Below are positions 9,993-19,739 of a stretch of 64,000 nucleotides of DNA, one piece after another (the stretch's first letter is position 1; each line of letters begins with the position of its first letter). The DNA comes from Heterocephalus glaber (Eukaryota > Chordata > Mammalia > Rodentia > Bathyergidae), in assembly GCF_000247695.1 (NCBI RefSeq), contig NW_004624804.1, positions 10,888,286-10,952,285 on the forward strand, read 5' to 3'. The translations under genes and the position numbers were made by a program. Under the pieces are notes generated by a model that worked only from the letters and a program-made list of their open reading frames with translations, searched no databases and was not told the origin of the DNA.

Positions 9993-10199
9993 ACCGCATG
10001 TATCTTTTGACCATACCTTGTAAGTGACCTTGCTTGCCTGTTTCCTGTGGAAGAGCTCTTGCCTCCAGATTCCGTGTGTTTATAAAGAGCTGTAGTCTCT
10101 CTTAGCCTGTACTCTTTGCAGGTGGAAGTTATTTTTGGTTAAGGTTAATGACTTATTCTGACCTGAATTACTCAGGTTACCTTATTAAAGAAGATTGCA

Positions 10200-10284
10200 G
10201 GGCCAGGGATTTAGCTCAGTGGTTCTGCCACCTGCCTCACAAGTGCAAGGACCAGAGTTTGATCCCCAGTACCAAAAAAAAAAG
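10200..10284 (+). mobile_element. ID-like SINE, sense, with TSD
   Basis: GGCCAGGGATTTAGCTCAG, box B AGAGTTTGATCCCC and an A tail. Flanks AAGAAGATTGCA and AAGAAGATTGTA are the target duplication. Confidence 0.92.
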
Positions 10285-10519
10285 AAGATTGTAAATGCTC
10301 ACTTGTAGAGAAGCCGCTTTGGAGCTCTGTGTATTTGTGCCTATTTCTTCTGGGGTTTCGTGGCTTCTCTCCCTCCCTGCTTCCTTTGATTACCCTCTTG
10401 CATCTGCTCCTGGGCATGTGTGTGAGGTCTGTTCTGTCCCCATCCCTTACTCCCACCCCATTCTGGAGCTTGAACCACAGGTAGATGCCACCACACTTGG
10501 TTTAAATATACTGATTTTT

Positions 10520-10690
10520 TAAAAAAATTAATTTTTATTTGTGCATGTTTACCATACATTGAGGAGTTGGTACATGTATGTAGCACATTTTAATTCTTTT
10601 TTCATCCTCTTCTCTCTTGATTGCCTTCCCTTTTGCAAAAGATTTATCTCCTGTTTTTTATTGTCTTTTTTTATTGCTTTTTAATTTTTT
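10520..10690 (-). mobile_element. L1 3' end fragment, antisense
   Basis: The stretch with GTTGGTACATGTATGTAGCAC followed by pyrimidine-rich sequence matches the reverse complement of the L1 3'UTR seen on the plus strand at 51990-52090 and antisense at 16200-16470. It is short and decayed. Confidence 0.55.
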
Positions 10691-10697
10691 TTTGATA

Positions 10698-10825
10698 GCA
10701 AAATTTTATTAAACGTAGGACAAGAAACAGGTTCAGCAGAGCAAATTTGGGCCAAGTAAAAGTAAGAAAAGAAGTAAACTCTACAGTGTGAGGTGGACCA
10801 CCATGGAACAGAGAACACAGTGGCC
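10698..10825 (-). repeat. LTR-like direct repeat, copy 1
   Basis: This segment and 11096-11220 share CAAA(A/G)TTTTATTAAA, TTTGGGCCAAGT and ACAGTGGCC in the same order and orientation, about 400 bases apart. TTTATTAAA would be an antisense polyadenylation-type signal, suggesting minus-strand LTR ends. The family was not recognised. Confidence 0.55.
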
Positions 10826-11095
10826 AGAGTTCCCTGTGGACTGTCCTTTTTGTATCATCCACTCCTCAGGCCGATGTCAGGTCTAGGCTGTCCTATCCCA
10901 AACTGCTCGAGTTACACCTCCACCATAGATTTCAGAGAGAAACAAACAAAAAAATGTGCCCAAAAGGACCTTACCTCCTGGTTGGCTGTGACAGATATGT
11001 TACTGGCTTTTGGGTTGCTGGCATCTCCTCCTGGAGGTGGTTTCTAGGTTCTTTCTGTCCTTAGTAAAAAATGGGTCAAGACAAGCACAAACAGT

Positions 11096-11220
11096 AGCAA
11101 AGTTTTATTAAAGGTGGGACAGGCTCTGCAGAGCAAGTTTGGGCCAAGTGAAAAAGTAGGAAAATAAGTTACACCCCACCACGTGAGGGTGGGCCATGTG
11201 CAAGAGAGAATACAGTGGCC
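11096..11220 (-). repeat. LTR-like direct repeat, copy 2
   Basis: Partner of 10698-10825, with matching blocks GCAAAGTTTTATTAAAGG, GCAGAGCAAGTTTGGGCC and ATACAGTGGCC. Between the copies are 270 bases of unrecognised sequence without coding signs. Confidence 0.55.
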
Positions 11221-11356
11221 TGTATTTTATTTTATTTTTTGGCCTGTATTTTAAACACACTGATTTCTGTATCCTGTAACTGCTGAAATTATTTATTAAT
11301 TTTTTTTTTTTAATGTGTGGAATCTTTAGGGTTTTCTACATGAAATACTGTGTCAT

Positions 11357-11449
11357 GGGCTGGGGATTTAGCTCAGTGGTTTCGCCACTGCTGCGCAAGC
11401 ACAAGGACCCGAGTTCGATCCCCGGTACCAAAAAAAAAAAAAAGAAGAA
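11357..11449 (+). mobile_element. ID-like SINE, sense, with perfect TSD
   Basis: GGGCTGGGGATTTAGCTCAG and box B GAGTTCGATCCCCGGTACC are close to the family consensus, followed by an A tail. GAAATACTGTGTCAT is duplicated exactly on both sides, within old L1. Confidence 0.96.
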
Positions 11450-11644
11450 GAAATACTGTGTCATTTGCAGAGATAATTTTCCTTCATTTTATTTTGTCTA
11501 ATTGTTCTGGCTTGGATTTCAGTACTGTATTGAATATAAGTGGTAAAAGAGGGCAACTTTGCCTATTCCTGATCTTAGAGAAAAATATTTCAGTCTTTCA
11601 CCACTTAATGTATTAGTTGTGGGCTTTTCTTTTAATTTCTTTTT

Positions 11645-11743
11645 CCTTTTTTTTTTTTGAGACAGGGTCTTACATATGGTCCAGGATGCCCTTGTACTCA
11701 ACGGTGATCCTCCTGCCTCAGTCATGTGCTACCATGCCCAGCC
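11645..11743 (-). mobile_element. B1-type SINE, antisense, partial
   Basis: TTTTTTTGAGACAGGGTCTT, GATCCTCCTGCCTCAG and ACCATGCCCAGCC. The middle is shortened. Confidence 0.85.
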
Positions 11744-11811
11744 AGTTGTGTATGGGCTTTTCTTATATAGCCTTTATTATATTGAGATAGTTACTTTGTA
11801 TTCTAGGGCTT

Positions 11812-12031
11812 CTTTTTTGTTTTTTTGGTGATACTGAGGATAGAACCTAGGGCCTCACATATGTTGGGCAAGAGCTCTACCACTGAGCTATACCTCTGCC
11901 CCTTTTTTCCCCCAATTTTTATTTTGAGATAGGATCTCACTAAGTTGCTTGGGCTGGCTTTGAATTTATGAGCCTCCTACCTCAGCTTCCTGAGTAGTTA
12001 GGATTACAGGCATGAGCCATTGCACCAGGCT
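11812..12031 (-). mobile_element. B1-dID SINE (ID plus B1 dimer), antisense
   Basis: The left part is a reverse ID monomer (ACCTAGGGCCTC to CACTGAGCTATACC). The right part is a reverse B1 (TTTTGAGATAGGATCTCAC to GGATTACAGGCATGAGCC). The composite is characteristic of several non-muroid rodent families. Confidence 0.88.
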
Positions 12032-12748
12032 TGTGGAGTGTTTTTATCATGAAGGGGTGGTGAATTTTGTCAAATGTTTTAGATCCTCCTTTGGAATGAC
12101 TGTGTGCTCTTTGTCCTTTCTTCTGCTAGCATGGTATGTTATGTTGGTTTTTGTTAAAATAAATCATCCTGTTTGATCACAGTGCATAATCCCTTGAATG
12201 TGGTGTTGAATTTGGTTTGCTCTTATTTTGTTGAGGATTTTTGTATCAGTATTCATTGAGGGCAATGATCTGTAGTTTTCCTCTGGTGTCCTTGTTTGGC
12301 TTTGGGATCAGAGCTAATGCTGGCCTTGGAGAATGAGTGTGCTAGTGCTCCCTCCTCAGTTGCTTGCAAGTATTTGAGGAGCATTGCTGCTGATTTTTAC
12401 CGGCATTTGGTAGAATTCTTCAGGGAAGCCATCATGCCCTGGGCTTTGGGTGTGTGTGTGTGTGTTAATTTTTGTTAGGTGTTTATGTTTATAGTACGTA
12501 ATGATTACATTCATCAGTTGGGAGGTTTGATTATGCTTCAAGCTCCTTACTAATTATAAGTGTGTAGATTTTCTGTTTATTCAGGAACAAGTCTTGGTAA
12601 GTTGTATTTCCAGAAAAAAATTTGCTCATTTCTTCTAGGTTATCCATTTTGTATATAATTCTTCATAGTATTTCTTAGAATTCTTTTTATTTCTGTAGCA
12701 TCAGTTGTAATGTTCTCTCATTGATTTCAGTTATTTGAATTTTCTTTT

Positions 12749-12829
12749 TTCTTTTTGGTACCGGGCAGTGAACTCAGGACTTTGCACTTGTGAGGCAGGC
12801 ACGTTGCCACTGAGCTAAATCCCAGGCCC
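12749..12829 (-). mobile_element. ID-like SINE, antisense, with TSD
   Basis: GGTACCGGGCAGTGAACTC and CACTGAGCTAAATCCCAGG, flanked by TGAATTTTCTTTTT on both sides. Confidence 0.93.
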
Positions 12830-13153
12830 CTGAATTTTCTTTTTTATGTTTATCTAAGGGTTTGTCAATTTTGCTGATCTTTCCAAAAAGCCAGCTCTTA
12901 GTTTACCTGATTTTTTAAAAATTGTTTTTCATTTGTTTCAGTGCTAGTGTTTATTTCTTTTCTACCTTCTGCTAACTTTTGGTTTAGTTTGTTCTTTTTG
13001 TAATTCTCTGAGCTCTATAGTTGGTTAATGTGAGATCTTTTTGTCTTTTTTAATGTAAGCATTTACTACTTTAGCTTTTCTATCTTTACTGCTCTTGCTA
13101 TGTCCCACACATTTCAGGATGTTGTCATTTTCATTTGTCTCCAGAGTCCTAGA

Positions 13154-13171
13154 TGATATATATATATATAT
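13154..13171. repeat. (TA)n microsatellite
   Basis: A run of alternating TA lies immediately upstream of an antisense SINE. Confidence 0.85.
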
Positions 13172-13175
13172 GTTT

Positions 13176-13260
13176 GGTTTTTTTTTTGTATCAGGGATTG
13201 AACTTGGGACCTTGTGCTTGCGAGGCAGGCAGCAGAACCACTGAGCTAAATCCCCTGCCC
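13176..13260 (-). mobile_element. ID-like SINE, antisense
   Basis: GTATCAGGGATTGAACTTGG and CACTGAGCTAAATCCCCTGCC after a T tract. Confidence 0.9.
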
Positions 13261-13483
13261 AGTATTAAACTTGTGTTGAATATAAAATGTGTGAAATATA
13301 AAATGTTATCGGGGAATACAGATAGGGAAATAGCACATCTTGTTAAATTAACAACCTAGCAGGGGATTTCTTATTGTTAGGGCTTCTCTTTGGATGTGTT
13401 TATAAAAAAGAGGGATTTCCCACAAAAAAAATCCTCTATGCATTGAGCTGGGAGCAGTGAGCAAGAGAGGTATCTATCTTATT

Positions 13484-13606
13484 GCGGGGCGTGGTGGCAC
13501 AAACCTGCAATCTCAGCACTTGGGAGTTCAAAGCCAGCTTGGACTACATGGTGAGTTGAAGGCCAGCCAGGACTACAGTGATACTCTGCCTCAAAAAACA
13601 AAAAAC
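13484..13606 (+). mobile_element. B1-type SINE, sense, shortened
   Basis: GGGGCGTGGTGGCACAAACC and CAGCACTTGGGAG lead into GACTACATGGTGAGTTGAAG and a CAAAAAAC tail. The GAGGCAGGAGGAT part is deleted. Confidence 0.9.
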
Positions 13607-13848
13607 CAGACCAAAACCAAATCCATTATGATGGATACTTTTGTGATCATCTGCCCTCTGAGCAAACCAGTGAGGCCCAGAGATGGGAGATATCACCTCT
13701 CTTCTGAGCTTTTGTCTTGCATGAGGACAAAGTGAGGACAGTGGAAACTTCTCATTAAGAGAAAACTAGCATTTAGGGCACGGTCTTTACCTTCAGCCTT
13801 GAGTTATTTACCATTTACTTTTAACAAAACACCGTTTTCTCCTGCTAG

Positions 13849-14113
13849 GCACAACACTGTCACTGGGCGGTGGCTGACCAGGTTCCAGGCTGTGTGGGAC
13901 CCTAAGCAGGAAGACTGCATCATTGTTGGCAGCATGGTCCATCCGCGACGTGTGGAGGTCTTCCATGAGACAGGAAAAGGGGTGCACTCCCTCCTTGGGG
14001 AGTGCCTTGGCTCTGTGTGCTCCATCAATGCCATGCACCCAACCCGCTATGTCCTGGCTGGGGGGAATTCCAGTGGGCGGCTGCACGTTTTCATGAAGCC
14101 AGGAAGCTGCTGA
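13849..14113 (+). CDS. WDR76: WDR76 terminal coding exon (C-terminus of WD repeat protein 76)
   Basis: WDR76 is a nuclear WD40-repeat protein reported to associate with chromatin and the CUL4-DDB1 ubiquitin ligase. This exon encodes the last about 87 residues, starting HNTVTGRWLTRFQAVWDPKQ, then VGSMVHPRRVEVFHETGKGV, and ending in HVFMKPGSC followed by TGA at 14111-14113. The segment SINAMHPTRYVLAGGNSSGR is a late propeller blade. The exon is preceded by a pyrimidine-rich acceptor ending TAG at 13846-13848, and the first base G completes a codon begun in the previous exon. An upstream in-frame ATG at 13799 is intronic and not a start. The frame is intact, so the gene looks functional. It converges with FRMD5. 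Confidence 0.96.
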
Positions 14114-14244
14114 GTCCTGGGGTAGGTTCACTGTTTGTTTAGATTGATCACTGTCAGAGGAACCTGGGATTCCTGTGGCTTCATGTTGTACTTGGTCATA
14201 TGTTACATTTAGGAAATATACAGTTGCTTTATGAATAAGAACCA

Positions 14245-14433
14245 TGGCTGGGCGTGGTGGTAATGCCTGTAATCTCAGGACTCTGGGAGGTTGAGGCAGG
14301 AGGATTGCAAGTTTTAGCCCAGGCTGGGCAACTTAGCAAGACTGTCTCAAAATAAAAAATAAAGTGTTGGGAATGTGGCTTAATGCAGACGCCCTGCCTA
14401 GGTTCAATCCCTAGAACTATAAAAAAACCCCAA
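14245..14433 (+). mobile_element. B1-dID SINE, sense
   Basis: A B1 half (GGCTGGGCGTGGTGGTAATG to GACTGTCTCAAAAT) is followed by a diverged ID half (GGGAATGTGGCTTAATGC to GGTTCAATCCCTAGAAC) and an A tail. This sense copy confirms the dimer structure. Confidence 0.9.
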
Positions 14434-14437
14434 ACAA

Positions 14438-14535
14438 GGGCTGGGGATTTAGCTCAGTGGTTCTGTCACCTGCCTCGAAAGCGCAAGGTCTCCAGTTCAA
14501 TCCCTGGTACCAAAAAAACCAAACCCAAAAAACAA
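14438..14535 (+). mobile_element. ID-like SINE, sense
   Basis: GGGCTGGGGATTTAGCTCAG, box B CCAGTTCAATCCCTGG, then a C/A-rich tail. It is inserted directly behind the B1-dID A tail. Confidence 0.92.
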
Positions 14536-15097
14536 AGCTCCAGGCAGAACGTACGTTTAGTAAAGCAGGAGGCTTTAGAGGCTGTCTCTGGGATGGGCAG
14601 GGAATTAGGGCTTCAGCACTGTTCATTAGGCAGCATGTTAAGAAACTAGCATGACAAATTGTAAAGCTTTGAATGATTAACATTTTGGTAATCTAATGAT
14701 ATGGTTTTGATCCTATAGTGATATACAGGTAGATCGGCTTAGTTTACAGTTTCAAGTGAATTATTTATTTCTAGACCCTTATACTGGAAGGGGCCCTAAA
14801 AGGTGCCTTTAACTCAGTGATTTTGAAACTTCGTTTTCATATCTTAGAATGTCTTTCTGCACCCAGCCTCTCAGTGAAATCTTGCATAAGGTCCTCAGGT
14901 GAGGCTGTCTCTGGCTCACTGGGGCAGGACCTGTGGGTGCTGCCAAGACCCAGCCTGTGGTGCTAGGGTTTGGTGGCACTGGTTCAGACCCCTTTATTCC
15001 CAGCATCAGCTTGCCTGTCAACAGTGCTCCAGACTAGGGGCTTAGCTCTGTAGAGTTGGTCTTAAAAAGGAAAGGAAAAAAAAAAAAAAGGAAAGGA

Positions 15098-15262
15098 AAG
15101 TTGGGTGTGGTGGCACACACTCGGGGGACTGAGGCAGGAGGATCTCTGTGAGTTGGAGGCCAGCCTGGACTACATAGTGAGTTCAAGGCCAGCCTGAAAT
15201 ACATAGCAAGACCCTACCCTGTCTCAAAAAAAAAAACAACAAACGAACAACCCACAAAAAAT
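15098..15262 (+). mobile_element. B1-type SINE, sense
   Basis: GTTGGGTGTGGTGGCACACA to GACCCTACCCTGTCTC and a long A tail. About 25 bases of the left part are missing. A GGAAAGGAAAA run precedes it. Confidence 0.92.
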
Positions 15263-15737
15263 CAGAAAACATAATTAGAATAAGTATTGTTTGGTGAAAC
15301 ATAGTTTCCTATGCACATACATGTAGGTATATGTTTATGTATTTCTGATTTAAAATGTATTTTTTGTTAAAAGTGAAAGCTATTGCCTTAGTGTCCCTGT
15401 CTTTCACCTCTCCAAAGGAGATTCAGCAGCCTGTTAAGTGAATACTTTTATTTCTACTCATATTTTGGGGAAATGTTCTGAAATATCCAGCACTTTGGAT
15501 ATTTCTGAAATTGTCTCTTCCCAGAATTTATGGTAATTTCAGTGTCTGTTATTGGGAAGGGGAGCTGCAAAAGCAGTGGCTAATACTGTGTGTGACATTG
15601 GTCAGCTTCTCGGTTGCTCACTGTCAAGAGCACTACTGAAAGATTTGTAAAAAGCGTATGCGCTGTGTTTGAATTAAAAGAAACATTATCTTTTCATAGT
15701 TGTATATCACAGAAATAGAGTGGTTATTTTCTTGAAG

Positions 15738-15743
15738 AATAAA
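15738..15743 (+). promoter_or_regulatory. Candidate WDR76 polyadenylation signal (AATAAA)
   Basis: A canonical hexamer in unique sequence 1.6 kb past the stop, with T/G-rich sequence downstream. Use of the site is not shown by sequence alone. Confidence 0.4.
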
Positions 15744-15944
15744 TTTTCGTAAGTAATTTTCTTCTCTGTAATTAAAAATCTAAGTGTTCTGAGATGTTTA
15801 CTAACAGGTTGTGGGTGTTTATAAGAAGTGAGCATTCTTTATTTTCTAGTTGATGTGATCCAGGAATTGGTAAGTACCATAGAAAGATTATGAAATAGGA
15901 AGTCCATCTAAGCAAGACTGAATTGTGTGTGTATTTATTTATTT

Positions 15945-16012
15945 TGGTGTTACTGGTGATTGAACCCAGGGCATTGAGGCAAGCATTCTACCTCTGAGCT
16001 ACATCCCTGCCT
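15945..16012 (-). mobile_element. Classic ID element or B1-dID half, antisense
   Basis: GGTGTTACTGGTGATTGAAC and CTCTGAGCTACATCCCTGCC form a reverse ID monomer of the older type, without the GGTACC end. Confidence 0.8.
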
Positions 16013-16106
16013 GGGAGACCCTTAAATCATCTCAAGAGGCTTAAACTCCTTTCCTTTTCTGCACTAATTAATTTCACAGGTTTTAGAGTGGTTAGTTCTG
16101 TGGGAA

Positions 16107-16189
16107 TTTTTTTTTTGTACCGGGGATCAAACTCGGTACCTTGCGCTTGCGAGGCAGGTGGCAGAACCACTGAGCTAAATCCCCAGCCC
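16107..16189 (-). mobile_element. ID-like SINE, antisense
   Basis: GTACCGGGGATCAAACTCGG, TTGCGCTTGCGAGGCAGG and CACTGAGCTAAATCCCCAG, near consensus. Confidence 0.93.
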
Positions 16190-16199
16190 GTGAGTCCTT

Positions 16200-16717
16200 A
16201 TTTTATTTTTTCATTTTTATTACCAATATTTCATTTAAACATTTTTATAATTAGTAATTCTTTGTAGTACATAATGATCACTTTTATCGTGGGAAGTTGG
16301 TACATGGACATAATACATCTTAATTCTTTTTTTCCATGTCCTACTGTTCCCTTCTCTCCCTGCTTCTTCCAACTCTTGGTCCCCTTCCCATTTACAAAAG
16401 CTCTATTTTCATAAATTTTCCCCCCTTCAGTTCTTTTTTCCTTCCCTTCCCTCCCCTGTCCCTCCATCTCATTATCCCACCCATTTGAAAAAGATCTCCC
16501 TACTTCTTATTTACCTATCTTCTATTTTGCCCTCCCTCCTCCCTCCCTTTATCTATAGATCTATAAATACAGATCTATAGATATAGATTTTGAGTTTCTT
16601 ATATGAGAAACCATGTGACATTTAAGCTTATGTGTCGGATTTCACTTGATATTATGGTCTCAAGTTGCATCCATTCACCTATGCGTGCCTCAGGTTTATC
16701 TTTCTTTATGGCAGCAG
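16200..16717 (-). mobile_element. L1 3' end fragment, antisense
   Basis: GGGAAGTTGGTACATGGACA, a long pyrimidine-rich block and GTGTCGGATTTCACTTGA are reverse complements of the L1 3' end present on the plus strand at 51790-52100. It contains a TAGATCTATA-type short palindromic repeat at about 16552-16590. Confidence 0.7.
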
Positions 16718-16843
16718 CCCTTTTTATTTTGAGATGGTCTCAGTAAGTTGCTGAGATGCCTAGGCGGGGCTGGAGCTTATGACCCTCCTGCCTCAGCCTC
16801 TTAAGAGTACCAGGATTATAGGAGTGTGCTGCCATGCTTAGCT
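16718..16843 (-). mobile_element. B1-type SINE, antisense, diverged
   Basis: TTTTGAGATGGTCTCAGTAA, GACCCTCCTGCCTCAGCCTC and GTGCTGCCATGCTTAGC. Confidence 0.85.
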
Positions 16844-17871
16844 GGGAATTGTCCTTTTTAAGATGCTGAAAACTACTCTCCCACCGATTAGTACCATACT
16901 TGGCAGTAAGTGCTTGGCCTCTTCAATAAACATTAGCAAGTTCTCGATGTTTCTCACTTTTGTGGTTTCTTTTGCCATTGCAGCTTCATAAACTCTGCTA
17001 TTTTTAGCCAGTGTCACTTAATAGAGTAATATCTTCTTGAATGCAGGAGGAAAGAGAATGAGTAGGGACTTACTTCATAGTAATAAGTTTTATAATGGTA
17101 CAATTATGTAAATCTAGAAAACACATAAAGGAAAATTGTCTCCCTTAGGATATCCTTGCACCGCTATCCTTATGAAAGGCACTTCTGCAGACGCTTACAG
17201 CTTTGTGGACTCTAATTCTGTGTGGATTATGACTGCTCCCTCTCTGTGGGATAAACCTGTGCTTCAGCGTGGCCTCTGTGTAAGCTTGCGCTCTGCTGGA
17301 GTTGTGTGAGGGCCACCTTATGACACTGACTTTAAGGAGAGAGTAGACAGTTCTCACTTTGTGTGGATGGACAGACCCTTGGTTAGGCGAGGGCCTGAGC
17401 TGTTCAGTCCTGTTGCAGTATTCTGGCCACAGAGAGCCCTCCAGGAAAGCAGGGATTTTGGGGTTTTGGATACAGAAATTTAAATCCCCTTCAGCAGCAA
17501 ACACTTCTGCGTGATCTCAGGAAAAATCACTTAAACTTTTTGGTTTTCCTTCTCAGAAAAATGAGGTCCAATTCATCTTTATTTTGTTTTATTTTTTTTT
17601 TATGTTCAACCTCCAGTTTTTACTTTCAGAGTTATTTGAAGCCTATGCTGATGGAACTCGAATGTTTTCCTTCTTACACATTTGACTAAATTTATACTCA
17701 CTATACCTACCAACCTGGATCAGGTTAATTGCATAGGAAGATTTTTACTATGTTTACATTTTTCTTAAATTAATTTAAAAACATAGTAAAGAGTCTGAGG
17801 ACAAATTATTCAACTGTTTATCATACATAAGACCGCATGACTATAATACAAAAGGGGTTCCAATTCATCTT
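16844..17871. other. WDR76-FRMD5 intergenic stretch
   Basis: No gene, SINE or recognisable repeat was seen in 16844-17871. It lies between the candidate poly(A) sites of the two convergent genes. Confidence 0.5.
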
Positions 17872-17959
17872 TTTTTTTTTTTTTTTGGTACTGGGGATCA
17901 AACTCGGGACCTTGCGCTTGTGAGGCAGGCACTGGAACCACTGAGCTAAATCCCCGGCC
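17872..17959 (-). mobile_element. ID-like SINE, antisense, with TSD
   Basis: GGTACTGGGGATCAAACTCG and CACTGAGCTAAATCCCCGG, flanked by CCAATTCATCTTT. Confidence 0.95.
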
Positions 17960-18124
17960 CAATTCATCTTTAAAATCATTCTCTATTTGTAGCTTCTCGG
18001 TTTCTAACAGTATTTATGGGGGGGGGCTGAGGACAGACAGAAGCAAAGTTTGATATGACCCCAATTGTGAACAGCAGTTGGCTGAGTGAATCCCACTGGT
18101 ACCCATTCATCTGTGTGCTATAAC

Positions 18125-18202
18125 TTTTTTTTTTTTTTTGTACCGGGAATCAAACTCAGGACCTTGCACTTGTCAGGCTGGTACTGTGCTCCTGAGCTAG
18201 CT
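18125..18202 (-). mobile_element. ID-like SINE, antisense, 3' part altered
   Basis: GTACCGGGAATCAAACTCAG and CCTGAGCTAGCTAG; the box A end is shortened. TAACTTTT occurs on both sides. Confidence 0.85.
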
Positions 18203-18621
18203 AGTAACTTTTGATAAAGCGAGACAAGCTGTAGGTTAAAAAAAGAGCCCACTCTCCATGGTATTTAAATATTTATTTAAGTTTAAAAATAATCTTCCTG
18301 GCACCAGTGATTTTATGCTAACTACATACTGCATATGTAGAAAAAAGTACATTGTTTTGAAGGGAAATGTAACTTAAGAATTTTTGGCACACGAAAGGTT
18401 AACAACTATATATTTGTAAATGAAACTAAGAAATTCACATTTGCAGGTAGTTTACCCTCTATTGCTTAAAGATGTGGTACACTATTCTTCAGTAAGAGTT
18501 ATTTCCTCTGACAGAGCACAGGACGGAAACCATTGCTTTTTCTACAGTGAGATAAAACTAACTTTGAGAGAAAACGAAGAGACAATAGAACATAGTAAAA
18601 CCGGATTAAAAACTGAAACAA

Positions 18622-18714
18622 CTTTTTTTTTTTTTTTTTTGGTTCGGGGGATCAAACTCGGGACCTTGCGCTTGCGAGGCAGGCAGTGGAACCACTGAGC
18701 TAAATCCCCGGCCC
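18622..18714 (-). mobile_element. ID-like SINE, antisense, with TSD
   Basis: GGTTCGGGGGATCAAACTCG, TTGCGCTTGCGAGGCAGG and CACTGAGCTAAATCCCCGG, flanked by ACAACTTTT. Confidence 0.94.
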
Positions 18715-19526
18715 GTGGAACAACTTTTAATAGTGAGTAGATACCAAAAAAGACTAGTCGCCAACAAAGGTTTGTTATTCAAACACTATTTGAGAAACAA
18801 ACTGAAGGAAATTTCTCTGTCCATATTTTGTGGAATAAGCCCTAGGAAAAACATGTTCCCAGCATTTCTGCTGGGTTGCTGGAATGGCATGGACCACTGT
18901 ACCGTACTGTCAGAACTTGACACAAGAAGCACACCAGGCAGAGCTATGCATCTCTCCCACGGGGACAGGCCAGGTCAGAGGCATGGCGATTGCTCACTTT
19001 GGAGACTGAGCTCTACAGACTGAGGTAGGAGCACTACACTAGGTCATGTGCTGTGCTGCACAAGACAGTGGAGATCCATGATGCCACCAGCCCCATCTCC
19101 AGACAGCCCTTTCATCTCTTGGTTATTTTTCACTTTAGTCCTGTGCCAAATAAAGCCTTTGCTATGCAGATGACAAGTGGCAGTGGCTAGTTGGTTTTAA
19201 GTGATCCTTTATCTTCACAAGGGTCTCCCTTGATTTTTCTTGTTACTTGGTAAGTAGATGTTTGTGATTCTGCCCAAATTGTTGCTGGTATGAGGGTGAT
19301 CAGAGAGGCCCACCTACATTCTTAGATTTGCCACATTTTAGTATTCTAGTACTTCATCTGGCTCATCTTGGCTTCTGGTATCTTTGCTGGTTTGTTGTTT
19401 GAGCACCCTGTAAACAAGCAGCCCCAGCACCTCCACTGGGAACCCTTGTGGGTCTTTAACATATGCCAGAAATCGAGCAGAGGTGACCTTCTTCTGCTAA
19501 CATATGGTCAGTTTTATTGTCTCCAT

Positions 19527-19739
19527 CAGGGTTGGCTTATTACAGCCTGTAGGCCAAATTCAGCCTACTTCTATTTTTATTGAGCTTTATTGGAACACAG
19601 CCTTGTTCTTTCATGTATGCTTTATCTGTGGCTGTTTTTGTGCTATGATGGTAGAATTGAGTAGTTGTAACAGAGTATGGCCCACAAAACTGAAATATTT
19701 ATTATGTGACATTTTCCAGGAGAAGTTTGCTGACCTCTA
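19527..19739 (-). mobile_element. hAT-type non-autonomous DNA transposon fossil
   Basis: The segment opens CAGGGTTGGCTTATTACAGC and closes AGTTTGCTGACCTCTAG. The interior includes GAGCTTTATTGGAACACAGC and AACAGAGTATGGCCC. This pattern matches the old mammal-wide element whose reverse complement reads 'CAGCAAAC...GGCC...TTCCAATAAA'. I assign it to the hAT group from memory and cannot give the subfamily. Confidence 0.75.

Larger units (their letters stand above)
11240..13300 (-). mobile_element. Old L1 LINE, antisense (reverse transcriptase region)
   Basis: The plus strand at 11460-11640 and 12050-12700 is the reverse complement of L1 ORF2 reverse-transcriptase sequence. Read on the minus strand it encodes broken pieces such as PGHDGFPEEFYQ (near 12410-12440). 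It has been split by two ID-like SINEs, a B1, a B1-dID and microsatellites. It is more decayed than the L1 at 600-8600 and carries no usable ORF. Confidence 0.75.
1..13848 (+). other. WDR76: WDR76 last intron (3' part), repeat-filled
   Basis: Everything upstream of the WDR76 terminal exon reads as intron. No other WD40-like exon with splice sites was recognised here. The stretch is dominated by antisense L1 sequence, ID-like and B1 SINEs, a UAP1 processed pseudogene and LTR-like repeats, each listed separately. That it is intronic is inferred from the terminal exon at 13849 having a splice acceptor; the preceding exon must lie outside the window. Confidence 0.75.
14114..15900 (+). other. WDR76: Probable WDR76 3'UTR
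   Basis: Sequence downstream of the stop holds a B1-dID, an ID-like SINE and a B1, but otherwise looks unique. An AATAAA hexamer at 15738-15743 is the best polyadenylation candidate; ATTAAA at 15674 is another. The extent is inferred. Confidence 0.5.

Noticed and set aside
13799..13848. ATG at 13799 as start of a short WDR76-like gene
   Set aside because: It precedes a pyrimidine-rich splice acceptor (TAG at 13846-13848). The conserved protein begins exactly after it, so the upstream part is intron.
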